A stretch of 64,000 bases of DNA from WHSO01 sp050485485 (lineage in GTDB: Bacteria; Pseudomonadota; Alphaproteobacteria; SMXQ01), in contig JBJHBM010000004.1 in assembly GCA_050485485.1 (NCBI GenBank), positions 1 through 64,000 on the forward strand. The letters are read 5' to 3'. Each line of letters begins with the position of its first letter. Positions within the stretch are counted from its first letter, which is position 1. The notes beneath the pieces are model-generated. The model had not been told where the DNA came from. It was given only the letters and a program-made list of their open reading frames with translations, and made no database searches. This document shows, piece by piece, positions 52,620-62,896 of this stretch. Both the position numbers and the translations under genes were made by a program.

Positions 52620-53750
52620 ATGGCACGGGCGCTTCACGTCTCGACCCGCAAGGGTCTTCTCACTTTCCAGCCGGGCGCGCGTGGCGCATGGCGCTGTGAC
52701 GGCGCGGCGGCGTTCCTCGGCGAGCCGGTGAGCGCGACGCTGCACGACCCGCGTGACGGCACGCTCTATGCCGCGCTCGATCTCGGCCATTTCGGCGTCA
52801 AGCTCCACCGTTCCGACGACGCCGGCAGGACCTGGGCGGAGATCGCCGCCCCCGCCTTCCCCGAGGAGAAGGACCGCCCCCCGCCCGATCCCATGCAGGA
52901 ATGGCCGCCCAAGAAGGAGGGCCCGACGGTGGAACTGATCTGGACCCTGGTGCCGGGCGGCGCCGATAGGCCCGGCGTGCTATGGGCCGGCACTGTGCCG
53001 GGCGGTCTGTTCCGCTCCGACGACCGGGGCGCGAGCTGGCACCTCGTGGACGGCCTGTGGAACCTGCCGTCGCGGCCCAAGTGGGCCGGCGTCGTCTACG
53101 ACCACCCCGGCATCCATTCGGTGCTGGTGGACCCGCGCAACTCGGACCGCCTTACCCTCGCGGTCTCCACCGGCGGCGTGTGGCGCACCGAGGACGCGGG
53201 TGCGAATTGGACGCTCTACGGGCACGGCATGCGCGCCGAGTACATGCCGCCCGAGCAGGCCCAAGATCCCCTCAGCCAGGACGTTCACCGCATGCAGGCT
53301 TGTGCCGCACGGCCGGAGACGGTCTGGGTCCAGCACCACAACGGCATCTTCCGCTCTGAGGACGGCGGCAACACCTTCACCGAGATCATGGCGGATGCCC
53401 CCTCGCGCTTCGGCTTCGCCGTGGCAGCGCATCCGGCCGACCCGGATACGGCGTGGTTCGCGCCCGCGGTCAAGGATCAATACCGCGTGGCGGTGAACGG
53501 CGCCATGTGCGTCACCCGCACCACTGACGGCGGCAGGAGCTTCGAGGTGCTGCGTGACGGCCTGCCGCAGGAGAATTGTTTCGATTTGGTCTACCGCCAC
53601 GGGCTTGCCCTCGACCCGGAAGGGGAGACCCTGGCAATGGGCTCGACCACCGGCAACCTGTGGATCGGCACGGACGGCGGCGCCAAGTGGGCCCATGTGG
53701 CGGGCTTCCTCGCGCCGATCTATCACGTCGCCTGGGGGCCGGAGGTGTAG
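52620..53750 (+). CDS. BNR/sialidase-like beta-propeller protein
   Basis: A 376-residue protein built of repeated Asp-box/BNR elements: LHRSDDAGRTWAEI, LFRSDDRGASWHLV, VWRTEDAGANWTLY, IFRSEDGGNTFTEI, VTRTTDGGRSFEVL and LWIGTDGGAKWAHV (S/T-x-D-x-G-x-x-W/F type). This gives a six- or seven-bladed propeller as in sialidases and VPS10/photosystem-assembly-like proteins, but there is no signal peptide and I see no sialidase catalytic set, so an intracellular binding or scaffold role is more likely. GGAGG at 52608-52612 is its ribosome site. It is tightly linked (3 bases) to the MoaD-like gene. Confidence 0.85.
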   Translation: MARALHVSTRKGLLTFQPGARGAWRCDGAAAFLGEPVSATLHDPRDGTLYAALDLGHFGVKLHRSDDAGRTWAEIAAPAFPEEKDRPPPDPMQEWPPKKEGPTVELIWTLVPGGADRPGVLWAGTVPGGLFRSDDRGASWHLVDGLWNLPSRPKWAGVVYDHPGIHSVLVDPRNSDRLTLAVSTGGVWRTEDAGANWTLYGHGMRAEYMPPEQAQDPLSQDVHRMQACAARPETVWVQHHNGIFRSEDGGNTFTEIMADAPSRFGFAVAAHPADPDTAWFAPAVKDQYRVAVNGAMCVTRTTDGGRSFEVLRDGLPQENCFDLVYRHGLALDPEGETLAMGSTTGNLWIGTDGGAKWAHVAGFLAPIYHVAWGPEV

Positions 53751-53876
53751 TCCTAGCCTACAAATCCCGACACCATTGCCATTATCCGGCCACGTTCGGC
53801 GGCTATCGAGGCGATGCGCCGGGGGGTAAGCCGGTTTGCTGCGTTCATGTCCCGTCTGAACCATGGAGAACCGGTA

Positions 53877-54734
53877 ATGGTCGCCCTTCGCGCCTGGCGC
53901 CTTGTGCTGGGCAGTTGTCTTGCTTTCACGGTTGCGGCGGCGCTTGCTCCCGCTCAGCCTTCCGCCAACGACGCGCCCGTCGCCGAAGCGCCTGCAGGGG
54001 ACGACTATCGGCCCTACGACGGCCAACCCGGCCAGGACACGCCCTGGGTGCCGACGCCCGACCACACAGTCCGCAAGATGCTCGACATGGGCGGGGTGAC
54101 TGCTGACGACTACGTCGTCGATCTCGGCTCCGGCGACGGCCGGCTGGTGATTGCCGCAGCCGTCCAGCGCGGTGCCCGCGGCCATGGGGTCGAGTTCAAT
54201 CCGGATCTCGTCGCGTACTCGAACCGCCGCGCGCATGAGGCCGGCGTTGCCGACAGGGTGGAGTTCGTACAGGGCGACATGTTCGAGGCCGATATTTCGC
54301 GCGCGACCGTGCTGCTGCTGTTCCTCCTGCCCGACAATCTCGACAGGCTGGTGCCGACCTTCCTCAGTCTGCGCCCGGGCACGCGTATCGTCCTCAATCA
54401 TTTCACCCCCACCGGCTGGGATCACGACGAGGCCGATCTCGCCGCGGGGGAGGAATGCGAAACGTGGTGCGAAGTGTACCTCTATTATGTGCCCGCGCGC
54501 GTGGCCGGCACTTGGCGGCTTGGCAACACCGACCTCGTGATCAATCAGACGTTCCAGCGGCTCACTGGCACCCTCGGCGGCGCGCCGGTCGAGGACGGTC
54601 GCCTGCGGGGCGACGAGATTGCCTTTACCGTCGCCGGCGTCCGCTACGCCGGGCGCGTCTCCGGCGACGCGATGCAGGGCACCTTCCGGGGCTCCGTCGC
54701 CGGCACCTGGCGCGCCACGCGCGGCGACAGGTAG
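53877..54734 (+). CDS. SAM-dependent methyltransferase with signal peptide and C-terminal domain
   Basis: A 285-residue protein. Residues 1-30 (ALRAWRLVLGSCLAFTVAAA, then APAQPSA) look like a Sec signal peptide. A class I methyltransferase domain follows: YVVDLGSGDGRLVIAAAVQRG, GHGVEFNPDLVAYSNRRA, FVQGDMFEADISRATVLLLF. After about residue 200 comes a small beta domain (VAGTWRLGNTDLVINQTFQR to the end) resembling repeated GTWR strands. The ATG at 53877 has GGAGAA upstream. Export of a SAM enzyme is odd because SAM is cytoplasmic; the leader may instead act as a membrane anchor. Function unknown. Confidence 0.82.
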   Translation: MVALRAWRLVLGSCLAFTVAAALAPAQPSANDAPVAEAPAGDDYRPYDGQPGQDTPWVPTPDHTVRKMLDMGGVTADDYVVDLGSGDGRLVIAAAVQRGARGHGVEFNPDLVAYSNRRAHEAGVADRVEFVQGDMFEADISRATVLLLFLLPDNLDRLVPTFLSLRPGTRIVLNHFTPTGWDHDEADLAAGEECETWCEVYLYYVPARVAGTWRLGNTDLVINQTFQRLTGTLGGAPVEDGRLRGDEIAFTVAGVRYAGRVSGDAMQGTFRGSVAGTWRATRGDR

Positions 54735-54764
54735 CCGGCCTTTGCAGCCGATCACTATCTCGCG

Positions 54765-54780
54765 CCGCTCCGAGGAGCGG
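54765..54780 (+). other. Hairpin after methyltransferase gene
   Basis: CCGCTCC-GA-GGAGCGG is a perfect 7-bp inverted repeat with a 2-base centre, about 30 bases past the methyltransferase stop. There is no T-run. The 271-base stretch 54735-55005 holds this and the promoter region of the ETF-QO gene but no gene I can support. Confidence 0.4.
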
Positions 54781-55005
54781 GGCCCCATTTCCGTCATGCC
54801 TCGTTTGTCATGCGAATGTGTGCTTCGCACGACGCGGGACACCCATGCAGCTGTGCCGTGACATGTGGAAGAATGAATGGTCCGAACAAATCTGGCGGGA
54901 CGAAGCACCTGAACCGGCCCCATCGCCCACTTCCCCCTCCCGTCCATATGCGCTAAGCCAAGGCCGCGATAACGAACGTCCTCTGCGGGAGCGCGCGCCG
55001 GTATC

Positions 55006-56640
55006 ATGCCTGAGCGGGAGTCCATGGAATTCGACGTGGTGGTCGTGGGCGCGGGGCCGGCGGGCCTTGCCGCCGCGATCCGCCTGAAGCAGCGCGCCGC
55101 CGCCGCCGGGCGCGAGGTCTCGGTGTGCGTGGTCGAGAAGGGCTCCGAGGTCGGCGCGCACCTCCTGTCCGGCGCGGTGCTGGACCCGCGCTCGCTCGCG
55201 GAGTTGTTCCCCGACTGGGAGGCGCGGGGCGCGCCGCTGGAGACGCCCGCCGCGCGCGACCGCTTCCTCCTGCTCACGCGCCGCCGTGCGATCCGGCTGC
55301 CGACGCCCCCACAGATGCGCAACGAAGGCAACTTTATCGTCTCCCTCGGCAACCTCGCGCGTTGGCTCGCGGCGCAGGCAGAGGAGATGGGCGTCGAGGT
55401 GTTCCCCGGCTTCGCCGCGACCGAGCTCCTGTGGGACGCCGCCGGCGCGGTCGTGGGCGTCGCCACTGGCGACATGGGGATGGGGAAGGATGGCCAGCCC
55501 ACCGCCGGATACCAGCCGGGGGTGGAGTTGCGCGCCCGCGCGACCCTGCTGGCCGAGGGTTGCCGCGGCTCGCTCTCGAAGGGCCTGATCGCGCGCCTCG
55601 GCCTCGCGCGCGACGCGGCGCCGCAAACCTACGGACTCGGCGTCAAGGAGCTGTGGGAGGTCGCGGCCGAGAAGCACGCCCCCGGCACCGTCGTCCACAC
55701 GGTCGGCTGGCCTCTCGATCACGGCACCTACGGCGGTTCGTTCCTCTATCACCTGGCGGGCGGACAGGTCGCGGTCGGCTTCGTCGTCGGTCTCGACTAC
55801 GAGAATCCCTACCTCTCGCCGTTCGAGGAGTTCCAGCGTTTCAAGACCCATCCCGCCATCCGCCCGCTGTTCGAGGGCGGTCGCCGCGTCGCCTATGGTG
55901 CGCGCGCGCTGGTGGAAGGCGGCTGGCAGGCGCTACCCCGGCTCGATTTTCCAGGCGGGCTGCTGATCGGCGATACGGCCGGGTTCCTCGACGTGCCCCG
56001 GATCAAGGGCATCCACAATGCCATGAAGTCGGGCATGGTGGCGGCGGAGGCCGTGTTCGACGCGCTCGCGGGCGCGCCCGCCGGCCCGGTCCACGCTGCC
56101 GACTACCGCGCGCGGCTGGAGGCGACCTGGGTGCTGGCGGAGTTGAAGGCCGCGCGGAACGTGCGGCCGGGCTTCCGCTTCGGCCTGCTGCCGGGGCTTG
56201 CGCTCGCCGCGCTCGATACCTACGTGCTGCGGGGCCGCGCGCCGTGGACCCTCGCGCACCGGACCGACCACGAGACCCTCAAGCCTGCCGCGCGCGCGAA
56301 GCCCATCGCCTACCCAAAGCCCGACGGCGTCCTCACCTTCGACCGGCTCTCTTCGGTGTTCGTCTCCAACACCAACCACGTGGAGAACCAGCCTTGCCAC
56401 CTCCAGCTGCGCGTGCCGGACAAGGCGATCGCGTTCAACCTCGCGGTCTACGCGTCGCCCGAGACGCGCTACTGCCCGGCCGCCGTGTACGAGATCGTGG
56501 AGGGGGAGGGTGGCCCCAGGCTGCAGATCAACGCCCAGAACTGCGTCCACTGCAAGACCTGCGACATCAAGGACCCTGGCGAGAACATCGACTGGGTGCC
56601 CCCCGAAGGCGGCGGCGGACCCAACTACCCCAACATGTGA
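55006..56640 (+). CDS. Electron transfer flavoprotein-ubiquinone oxidoreductase
   Basis: Passes electrons from reduced ETF to ubiquinone in the membrane. The 544-residue protein has the FAD-binding VVVVGAGPAGLAAAIRLKQ, EKGSEVGAHLLSGAVLDP, the ubiquinone-domain region GVKELWEV and HTVGWPLDHGTYGGSFLYH, FPGGLLIGDTAGFLDVPRIKG, and a C-terminal 4Fe-4S site RYCPAAVYE plus NCVHCKTCDIKDP. The start MPERESMEFD at 55006 is the family form. The genes for ETF itself are not in this window; the METTL20-like gene at 2.4 kb would modify ETF beta. A hairpin at 56726 may end the transcript. Confidence 0.97.
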   Translation: MPERESMEFDVVVVGAGPAGLAAAIRLKQRAAAAGREVSVCVVEKGSEVGAHLLSGAVLDPRSLAELFPDWEARGAPLETPAARDRFLLLTRRRAIRLPTPPQMRNEGNFIVSLGNLARWLAAQAEEMGVEVFPGFAATELLWDAAGAVVGVATGDMGMGKDGQPTAGYQPGVELRARATLLAEGCRGSLSKGLIARLGLARDAAPQTYGLGVKELWEVAAEKHAPGTVVHTVGWPLDHGTYGGSFLYHLAGGQVAVGFVVGLDYENPYLSPFEEFQRFKTHPAIRPLFEGGRRVAYGARALVEGGWQALPRLDFPGGLLIGDTAGFLDVPRIKGIHNAMKSGMVAAEAVFDALAGAPAGPVHAADYRARLEATWVLAELKAARNVRPGFRFGLLPGLALAALDTYVLRGRAPWTLAHRTDHETLKPAARAKPIAYPKPDGVLTFDRLSSVFVSNTNHVENQPCHLQLRVPDKAIAFNLAVYASPETRYCPAAVYEIVEGEGGPRLQINAQNCVHCKTCDIKDPGENIDWVPPEGGGGPNYPNM

Positions 56641-56725
56641 CGTCCCCACATGAAATGGCCGAGGCTATCTCTGCGACAACGCCTTTCTTCTAATCATATC
56701 CCAGTTTGACCGGGGGCTATCCATG

Positions 56726-56747
56726 TCAGCGGTTTTTTCCCCGCTGA
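56726..56747 (+). terminator. Hairpin after ETF-QO gene (possible terminator)
   Basis: TCAGCGG and CCGCTGA form a perfect 7-bp stem around the loop TTTTTTCC, followed by TTTCGC. It lies 85 bases after the ETF-QO stop and 7 bases before the DnaA box. Terminator activity is likely but the trailing T-run is short. Confidence 0.5.
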
Positions 56748-56753
56748 TTTCGC

Positions 56754-56762
56754 TTATCCACA
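56754..56762 (+). promoter_or_regulatory. Perfect DnaA box upstream of dnaG
   Basis: TTATCCACA, an exact match to the high-affinity DnaA box, lies 111 bases before the dnaG start. The rest of the 233-base gap 56641-56873 is comparatively AT-rich and contains a small palindrome CACAA-GATA-TTGTG near 56832-56845. It may place the dnaG-rpoD operon under DnaA control. Confidence 0.55.
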
Positions 56763-56873
56763 GCCGCGCCCGTTGAGTTTCGGGTCCGGGAGGCGTATCG
56801 TTCCTCGATATGCCCCCTGCTGGAGAGGGCGACACAAGATATTGTGTGCCCAGTGAAGGGACGAGCAGGCAGG

Positions 56874-58745
56874 ATGAGCTTCACACCCCAGTTCCTCGAT
56901 GAGATCCGCGCCCGCGTCGGGCTCGCAGATAGGATCTCCCGCAAGGTCAAGCTCACCCGCAAAGGGCGCGAGCATTCGGGCCTATGCCCGTTCCACAACG
57001 AGAAAACGCCGTCCTTCACCGTCAACGAGGACAAGGGATTCTATCACTGCTTCGGCTGCGGCGCGCACGGCGATTTGTTCGGCTTCGTCATGGGCACCGA
57101 AAACCTGATCTTCCCCGAGGCGGTCGAGCGGCTCGCCGCCGAGGCCGGGCTCGAGATACCGGTGTCGAGCCCCGAGGAGCGCCGCCGCCAAGAGGCGGCC
57201 GTCTCGCTCTATGCCGTCGTCGAGGCCGCCGCCGCGTTCTTCGAGAAGGAGCTGCAGTCCCCGCGCGGGGCGGCGGCGCGCGACTACCTCGCGGGGCGCG
57301 GCCTCGACGCGGATACCATGCGCCGCTTCCGACTCGGCTATGCGCCCGACTCGCGCACCGCCCTCAAGACCGCGCTGATGGGCGGCAGCATCACCGAGAG
57401 CCTGCTGGTCACGGCCGGGCTTCTGATCGCGCCTGAGGAGGAAGGCCGGGCCAGCTACGACCGCTTCCGCGGCCGCGTGATGTTCCCGATCCTCGACCGG
57501 CGCGGCCGCCCGGTCGCCTTCGGCGGGCGCATCATGGGCGAGGGCGAGCCCAAGTATCTCAACTCCCCCGAAACGCCGCTGTTCCAGAAGGGCCAAGTGC
57601 TTTACGGCTGGTCGCACGCTCTCAAGGACGCGCGCGCGGGCGGCGTGCTGGTGGTCACCGAGGGCTACATGGACGCGATCGCGCTGTTACGCGCGGGCAT
57701 TCCGGCGGTGGCGCCGCTCGGTACGGCGCTGACCGAGAGCCAGATCGAGCTGTTGTGGCGCGCGGTGCCCGAGCCGGTGCTGTGCTTCGACGGCGACGCC
57801 GCTGGCCAGCGCGCGGCGGCACGGGCCGCGGAGCGCGCGCTGCCGCTGCTCAGGCCGGGAACCAGCCTCGATTTCGTGCAATTGCCGCGGGGCGAGGATC
57901 CCGACAGCCTGATCCGCTCGCGCGGGCGAGTCGGCATCGAATCGGCGCTCGCCGCGAAGAGGCCGCTCGCTACCTTCGTGTGGGAGATGGAGACGCGCGG
58001 CAGGCCGGTGGACACGCCCGAACGCCGCGCGGCCATCGAGAAGGCGCTGCTGGAGCGCGCGCGCCGCATCGCTGATCGTTCGGTGCAAGAGCACTACGTC
58101 GGTGAGTTCCGCGCGCGCCTACGCGAAGCCTTTGCCGACTTTTCCCCCGTCGTGGGCGCGCGGCGGCGGCCGGGGAACTTCGCGCGCGATGCACGGATAA
58201 TGGGTGGCAAACTCGCCAGCGATCCGCTGATCGGAACCGAGGACGGGCGCGCAGAAGCGCGCGAGCGCGTGCTGGTGGCAACGGTGCTCAACCATCCCGC
58301 CCTGCTCGCCGAGGTGGCCGAGGAACTCGCCGGGGTGGAGATCGGCAGCCACGAGCTGGATGCGCTGCGTCAGGCGCTGCTCGACGTGGCGGCAGGGGGA
58401 GAGATGGATGCCGCGTGCCTTCGGAACGCGCTTGCCGAGCGCGGCTTCGAGCGCACCGTGGTGATGCTGTCCGGGCCGTCGGCGCGGGTGCTCGACTGGT
58501 TCGCGCGCGCGGATGCCGCGCCCGCCGACGCGCTGATCGGGTTCCGTCAGGTGCTGGCGCTGCATCGGCGGTTTGGCGACCTCAGAACGGCGCTGGAGGC
58601 GTGCGAATCGGAGCTGGCCGAGGACATGAGCGAGGCTGCCTGGGAGCGGTTCCGGGCACTTAAGGCGGAGGCAGAGGGCCTGGGCGCACTCGGGGCCGAA
58701 ATCGACGATTTCGGCCTGGCTTCGGGCCGCAAGAGCGGGGTATGA
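56874..58745 (+). CDS. dnaG: DNA primase
   Basis: Synthesises RNA primers at the replication fork. The 623-residue protein has the CHC2-type zinc-binding domain LCPFHNEKTPSFTVNEDKGF and YHCFGCGAHGDLFGFVM, the TOPRIM core with VVTEGYMDAIALLRAGIPA, GTALTESQIELLWR and LCFDGDAAGQRAAARAAERA, and a C-terminal helicase-binding region. The start at 56874 (MSFTPQFLDEIRARVG) is the family start and follows GCAGGCAGG; an earlier in-frame start at 56844 is less likely. rpoD follows after 246 bases, the conserved macromolecular synthesis arrangement. Confidence 0.97.
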   Translation: MSFTPQFLDEIRARVGLADRISRKVKLTRKGREHSGLCPFHNEKTPSFTVNEDKGFYHCFGCGAHGDLFGFVMGTENLIFPEAVERLAAEAGLEIPVSSPEERRRQEAAVSLYAVVEAAAAFFEKELQSPRGAAARDYLAGRGLDADTMRRFRLGYAPDSRTALKTALMGGSITESLLVTAGLLIAPEEEGRASYDRFRGRVMFPILDRRGRPVAFGGRIMGEGEPKYLNSPETPLFQKGQVLYGWSHALKDARAGGVLVVTEGYMDAIALLRAGIPAVAPLGTALTESQIELLWRAVPEPVLCFDGDAAGQRAAARAAERALPLLRPGTSLDFVQLPRGEDPDSLIRSRGRVGIESALAAKRPLATFVWEMETRGRPVDTPERRAAIEKALLERARRIADRSVQEHYVGEFRARLREAFADFSPVVGARRRPGNFARDARIMGGKLASDPLIGTEDGRAEARERVLVATVLNHPALLAEVAEELAGVEIGSHELDALRQALLDVAAGGEMDAACLRNALAERGFERTVVMLSGPSARVLDWFARADAAPADALIGFRQVLALHRRFGDLRTALEACESELAEDMSEAAWERFRALKAEAEGLGALGAEIDDFGLASGRKSGV

Positions 58746-58770
58746 CGGGGCGGCCCGCGCACGGTCGGAG

Positions 58771-58807
58771 GGAAATTCTGAGGATCAATGGATTATGCAG
58801 AATTTCC
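58771..58807. promoter_or_regulatory. 10-bp perfect inverted repeat between dnaG and rpoD
   Basis: GGAAATTCTG (58771-58780) and CAGAATTTCC (58798-58807) are exact complements with a 17-base spacer. The centre-to-centre distance of 27 bases and the AT-rich arms are unlike the surrounding DNA. No T-run follows. It may be a regulator site or an mRNA hairpin between the two genes. Confidence 0.6.
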
Positions 58808-58825
58808 GTGAGGTGGGAGGGGGTA

Positions 58826-58857
58826 TTGAACATCGTTCGCTTACTCATTAAATGAGT
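58826..58857 (+). promoter_or_regulatory. Possible rpoD promoter overlapped by a palindrome
   Basis: TTGAAC (58826-58831) and TTAAAT (58848-58853), spaced 16 bases, resemble sigma70 -35 and -10 boxes. The putative -10 lies inside ACTCATT-A-AATGAGT (58843-58857), a perfect 7-bp inverted repeat, so a dimeric repressor bound there would block it. Inferred from sequence only. Confidence 0.45.
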
Positions 58858-58991
58858 GCGGCAGCGCGGCGGTCAGAACGGGCCGGCCGCGCCATTATGC
58901 CTGTGTGTGTCCGAGAGGCACGCCAGCGTGAGGGGGATCGGCCGTGCGGGGGCACGCGGCCCCGGGCTCGATGCAGCGGGTAAAGGGATAC

Positions 58992-61043
<2,052 letters not shown>

Positions 61044-61205
61044 CGCGGCCCCGCATCGCGGGCCTATTGGCGGGCGCCCCCATCCGGATCGGGTCGCCCG
61101 TCGCGTTTCCGCTTCCACCCTCGACGGCGCACCTGGCCCGCGCTAGGGTCGGCATGGGCGCTCCGCCGGTTGCCGGGCGCCGACCGCGCCCGGAGGGCGC
61201 CGCGC

Positions 61206-62648
61206 GTGAATCTGTCCAGCCTCCTCAACTCGCCGCTCTCGCGCCTGATCCTGCGCCCGTCCTACGACCGCATGGCGGTGCCGCTGCTCGCGCGCGTCTA
61301 TTTCCCGGTGTCGCGGCTGTGGGCGCTCGCGCTGGCGGCGCCGGCGGCGAGGAGCGACGTCGAAGTCTCGGTCGCGCTGCGGGCATTGGTGTCGGGACTC
61401 GCGGGGGTGGGCCGCGGGCTGGAGCGTGCCGTAACGCGGACGCGCAAGCGTGCCGCCGTTCATGACTCGGTGCACGCGCGCTGGCGGGCGCTCACGTTCG
61501 GCATCGACGGCGTCGATCCGACGGTTCCTTCCGGCGTCCTCGCCGCGCTCGAGGCCGAGCGCGCGGCGGCCGCCCAGGCGTTGATGACCACGCGGGTGGG
61601 GTTCCTCCCGTTCGCGCGTGCCAAGGGACTCGAGCCGTTCGGCTGGGACATCGCGACGCCTGCGGCGGTGGAGGCCCGCCATGGCCGGCGTCGCGCGAAT
61701 CCCGACGCCGCCTTCGCGGTGCCCGACGGTCCCGACGCGATCGTCGAATCGCGCGTGGTGCCGGGCGACGGATGGGAAACCCTGTGGCTGCGCGCCGAAA
61801 CCACGGTTGCCGGGGAGCCCGACACGCTGTGGGCGCGGGTCGAGCGTCCGCTCGGCGCCGCGCGCGCCGGTCCCGCGCCCGCCATCGTGTTCACCCACGG
61901 CATCGCGATGGAGACGGAATTCTGGCGCGGCATCGCGGGGCCCGTCACGGAGCTTGCGCGCGCCGGCGTCTGGGTGGTGCGCCCGGAAGGCCCGTGGCAC
62001 GGCCGCCGGCGCGTGCCGGGCCGCTTCGGAGGTGAGCCGGTGCTGGCGACGGGGCCGCTTGGTATGCTCGACTATTTCGAGGCGCACGCCCGCGAGCTCG
62101 CGCGTCTGGTGCGCTGGGCCCGCGCCGCGGCGGGCGGCCCGGTGGCGGTCGGCGGCGTGAGCCTCGGCGCGCTCGTGGCTCAGCTCGCGCTCGCCGCCGC
62201 GCCGCGCTGGCCCGCACCGTGCCGCCCCGATGCGGGCCTGCTCGTTACCACCTCGGGCTCGCTGATGGACGTCGCCCTTGCGGGCGGCCTCACCGCCGCG
62301 CTCGGCCTGCCCGCGCGGCTCGCCGCCGCCGGCTGGGACGAGGCCGCGCTCGCGCCCTGGCTTCCGTTGCTGGAGCCCGGGCCTGCGGCGCCGCTCGATC
62401 CCGCGCGCATCGTCGCGGTGCTGGGCTCCGAGGACGAAATCACCCCCTACGGCGGCGGTCGTGCGCTCGCGACGGCCTGGGGCGTGCCGGTGCGTAACCT
62501 GTTCGTGCGCCCGCTTGGCCACTTCTCGGCGGCGCTCGGTCTCTACCGCGATGAGGCTCCGCTCGCACGCCTGCACGCCGTCTTGCGCGAGGCCGGGCGG
62601 CGCCCGGGGCAGAGCCGCACCGAAGTGTCGAAGGCACCCGCCGGGTGA
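61206..62648 (+). CDS. Alpha/beta hydrolase family protein
   Basis: A 480-residue protein starting at GTG with GGAGGG upstream. The C-terminal two thirds form an alpha/beta hydrolase: the oxyanion strand APAIVFTHGIAMETEFWRG, WVVRPEGPWHGRRRVPGRFG, the nucleophile elbow VGGVSLGALVAQLAL (G-x-S-x-G), the acid region VAVLGSEDEITPYGGG and histidine in RPLGHFSAALGLY. The N-terminal 200 residues are unfamiliar, begin NLSSLLNSPLSRLILRP and contain many Ala and Arg. No signal peptide. Esterase or dienelactone-hydrolase-like activity is likely; the substrate is unknown. Confidence 0.82.
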   Translation: MNLSSLLNSPLSRLILRPSYDRMAVPLLARVYFPVSRLWALALAAPAARSDVEVSVALRALVSGLAGVGRGLERAVTRTRKRAAVHDSVHARWRALTFGIDGVDPTVPSGVLAALEAERAAAAQALMTTRVGFLPFARAKGLEPFGWDIATPAAVEARHGRRRANPDAAFAVPDGPDAIVESRVVPGDGWETLWLRAETTVAGEPDTLWARVERPLGAARAGPAPAIVFTHGIAMETEFWRGIAGPVTELARAGVWVVRPEGPWHGRRRVPGRFGGEPVLATGPLGMLDYFEAHARELARLVRWARAAAGGPVAVGGVSLGALVAQLALAAAPRWPAPCRPDAGLLVTTSGSLMDVALAGGLTAALGLPARLAAAGWDEAALAPWLPLLEPGPAAPLDPARIVAVLGSEDEITPYGGGRALATAWGVPVRNLFVRPLGHFSAALGLYRDEAPLARLHAVLREAGRRPGQSRTEVSKAPAG

Positions 62649-62715
62649 CGCTTCACCCCGTGTCTGCTATAGACAGCACGCAAGCCGCAAGCCGCGCAAT
62701 CCGCGCGGGGTGAGG

Positions 62716-62791
62716 GGGCCCGTAGTTCAGCGGTCAGAACGCACCGCTCATAACGGTGTTGTCCCAGGTTCGAATCCTGGCGGGCCCACCA
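62716..62791 (+). tRNA. tRNA with CAU anticodon, probably tRNA-Ile2
   Basis: A 76-base cloverleaf with encoded CCA. Acceptor stem GGGCCCG pairs with CGGGCCC; anticodon stem-loop ACCGCTCATAACGGT carries CAU; T arm CCAGGTTCGAATCCTGG. The short D loop (TTCAGCGGTCAGAA) and acceptor sequence are closer to the lysidine-modified isoleucine tRNA (AUA decoding, modified by TilS) than to elongator or initiator methionine tRNA, but sequence inspection cannot settle it. It is not next to other RNA genes. No attachment-site duplication or integrase is seen beside it. Confidence 0.9.
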
Positions 62792-62896
62792 TCTTTGCTC
62801 GATAATAATTATTCAAGGCAGCATGGCCCGAAACGCCGTCAGCCGTGTCCATCGGCGCGATGCGGGCACGAGCCGCAAAGACGAGGAGGAGGTGCC

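Noticed and set aside
52620..53750. True sialidase activity of the BNR protein
   Set aside because: Asp-box repeats alone occur in many propellers; no signal peptide and no arginine triad could be identified.
52980..55502. 840-codon open frame on the minus strand across the propeller, methyltransferase and ETF-QO genes
   Set aside because: Spans three real genes and two intergenic regions antisense; a result of scarce stop codons in GC-rich DNA.
61044..61066. GC-rich hairpin just after rpoD as a terminator
   Set aside because: The stem contains a bulge and no T-run follows; too weak to call.
62716..62791. tRNA as an integration site for a genomic island
   Set aside because: No integrase, direct repeat of the tRNA 3' end, or composition change is seen on either side inside the window.
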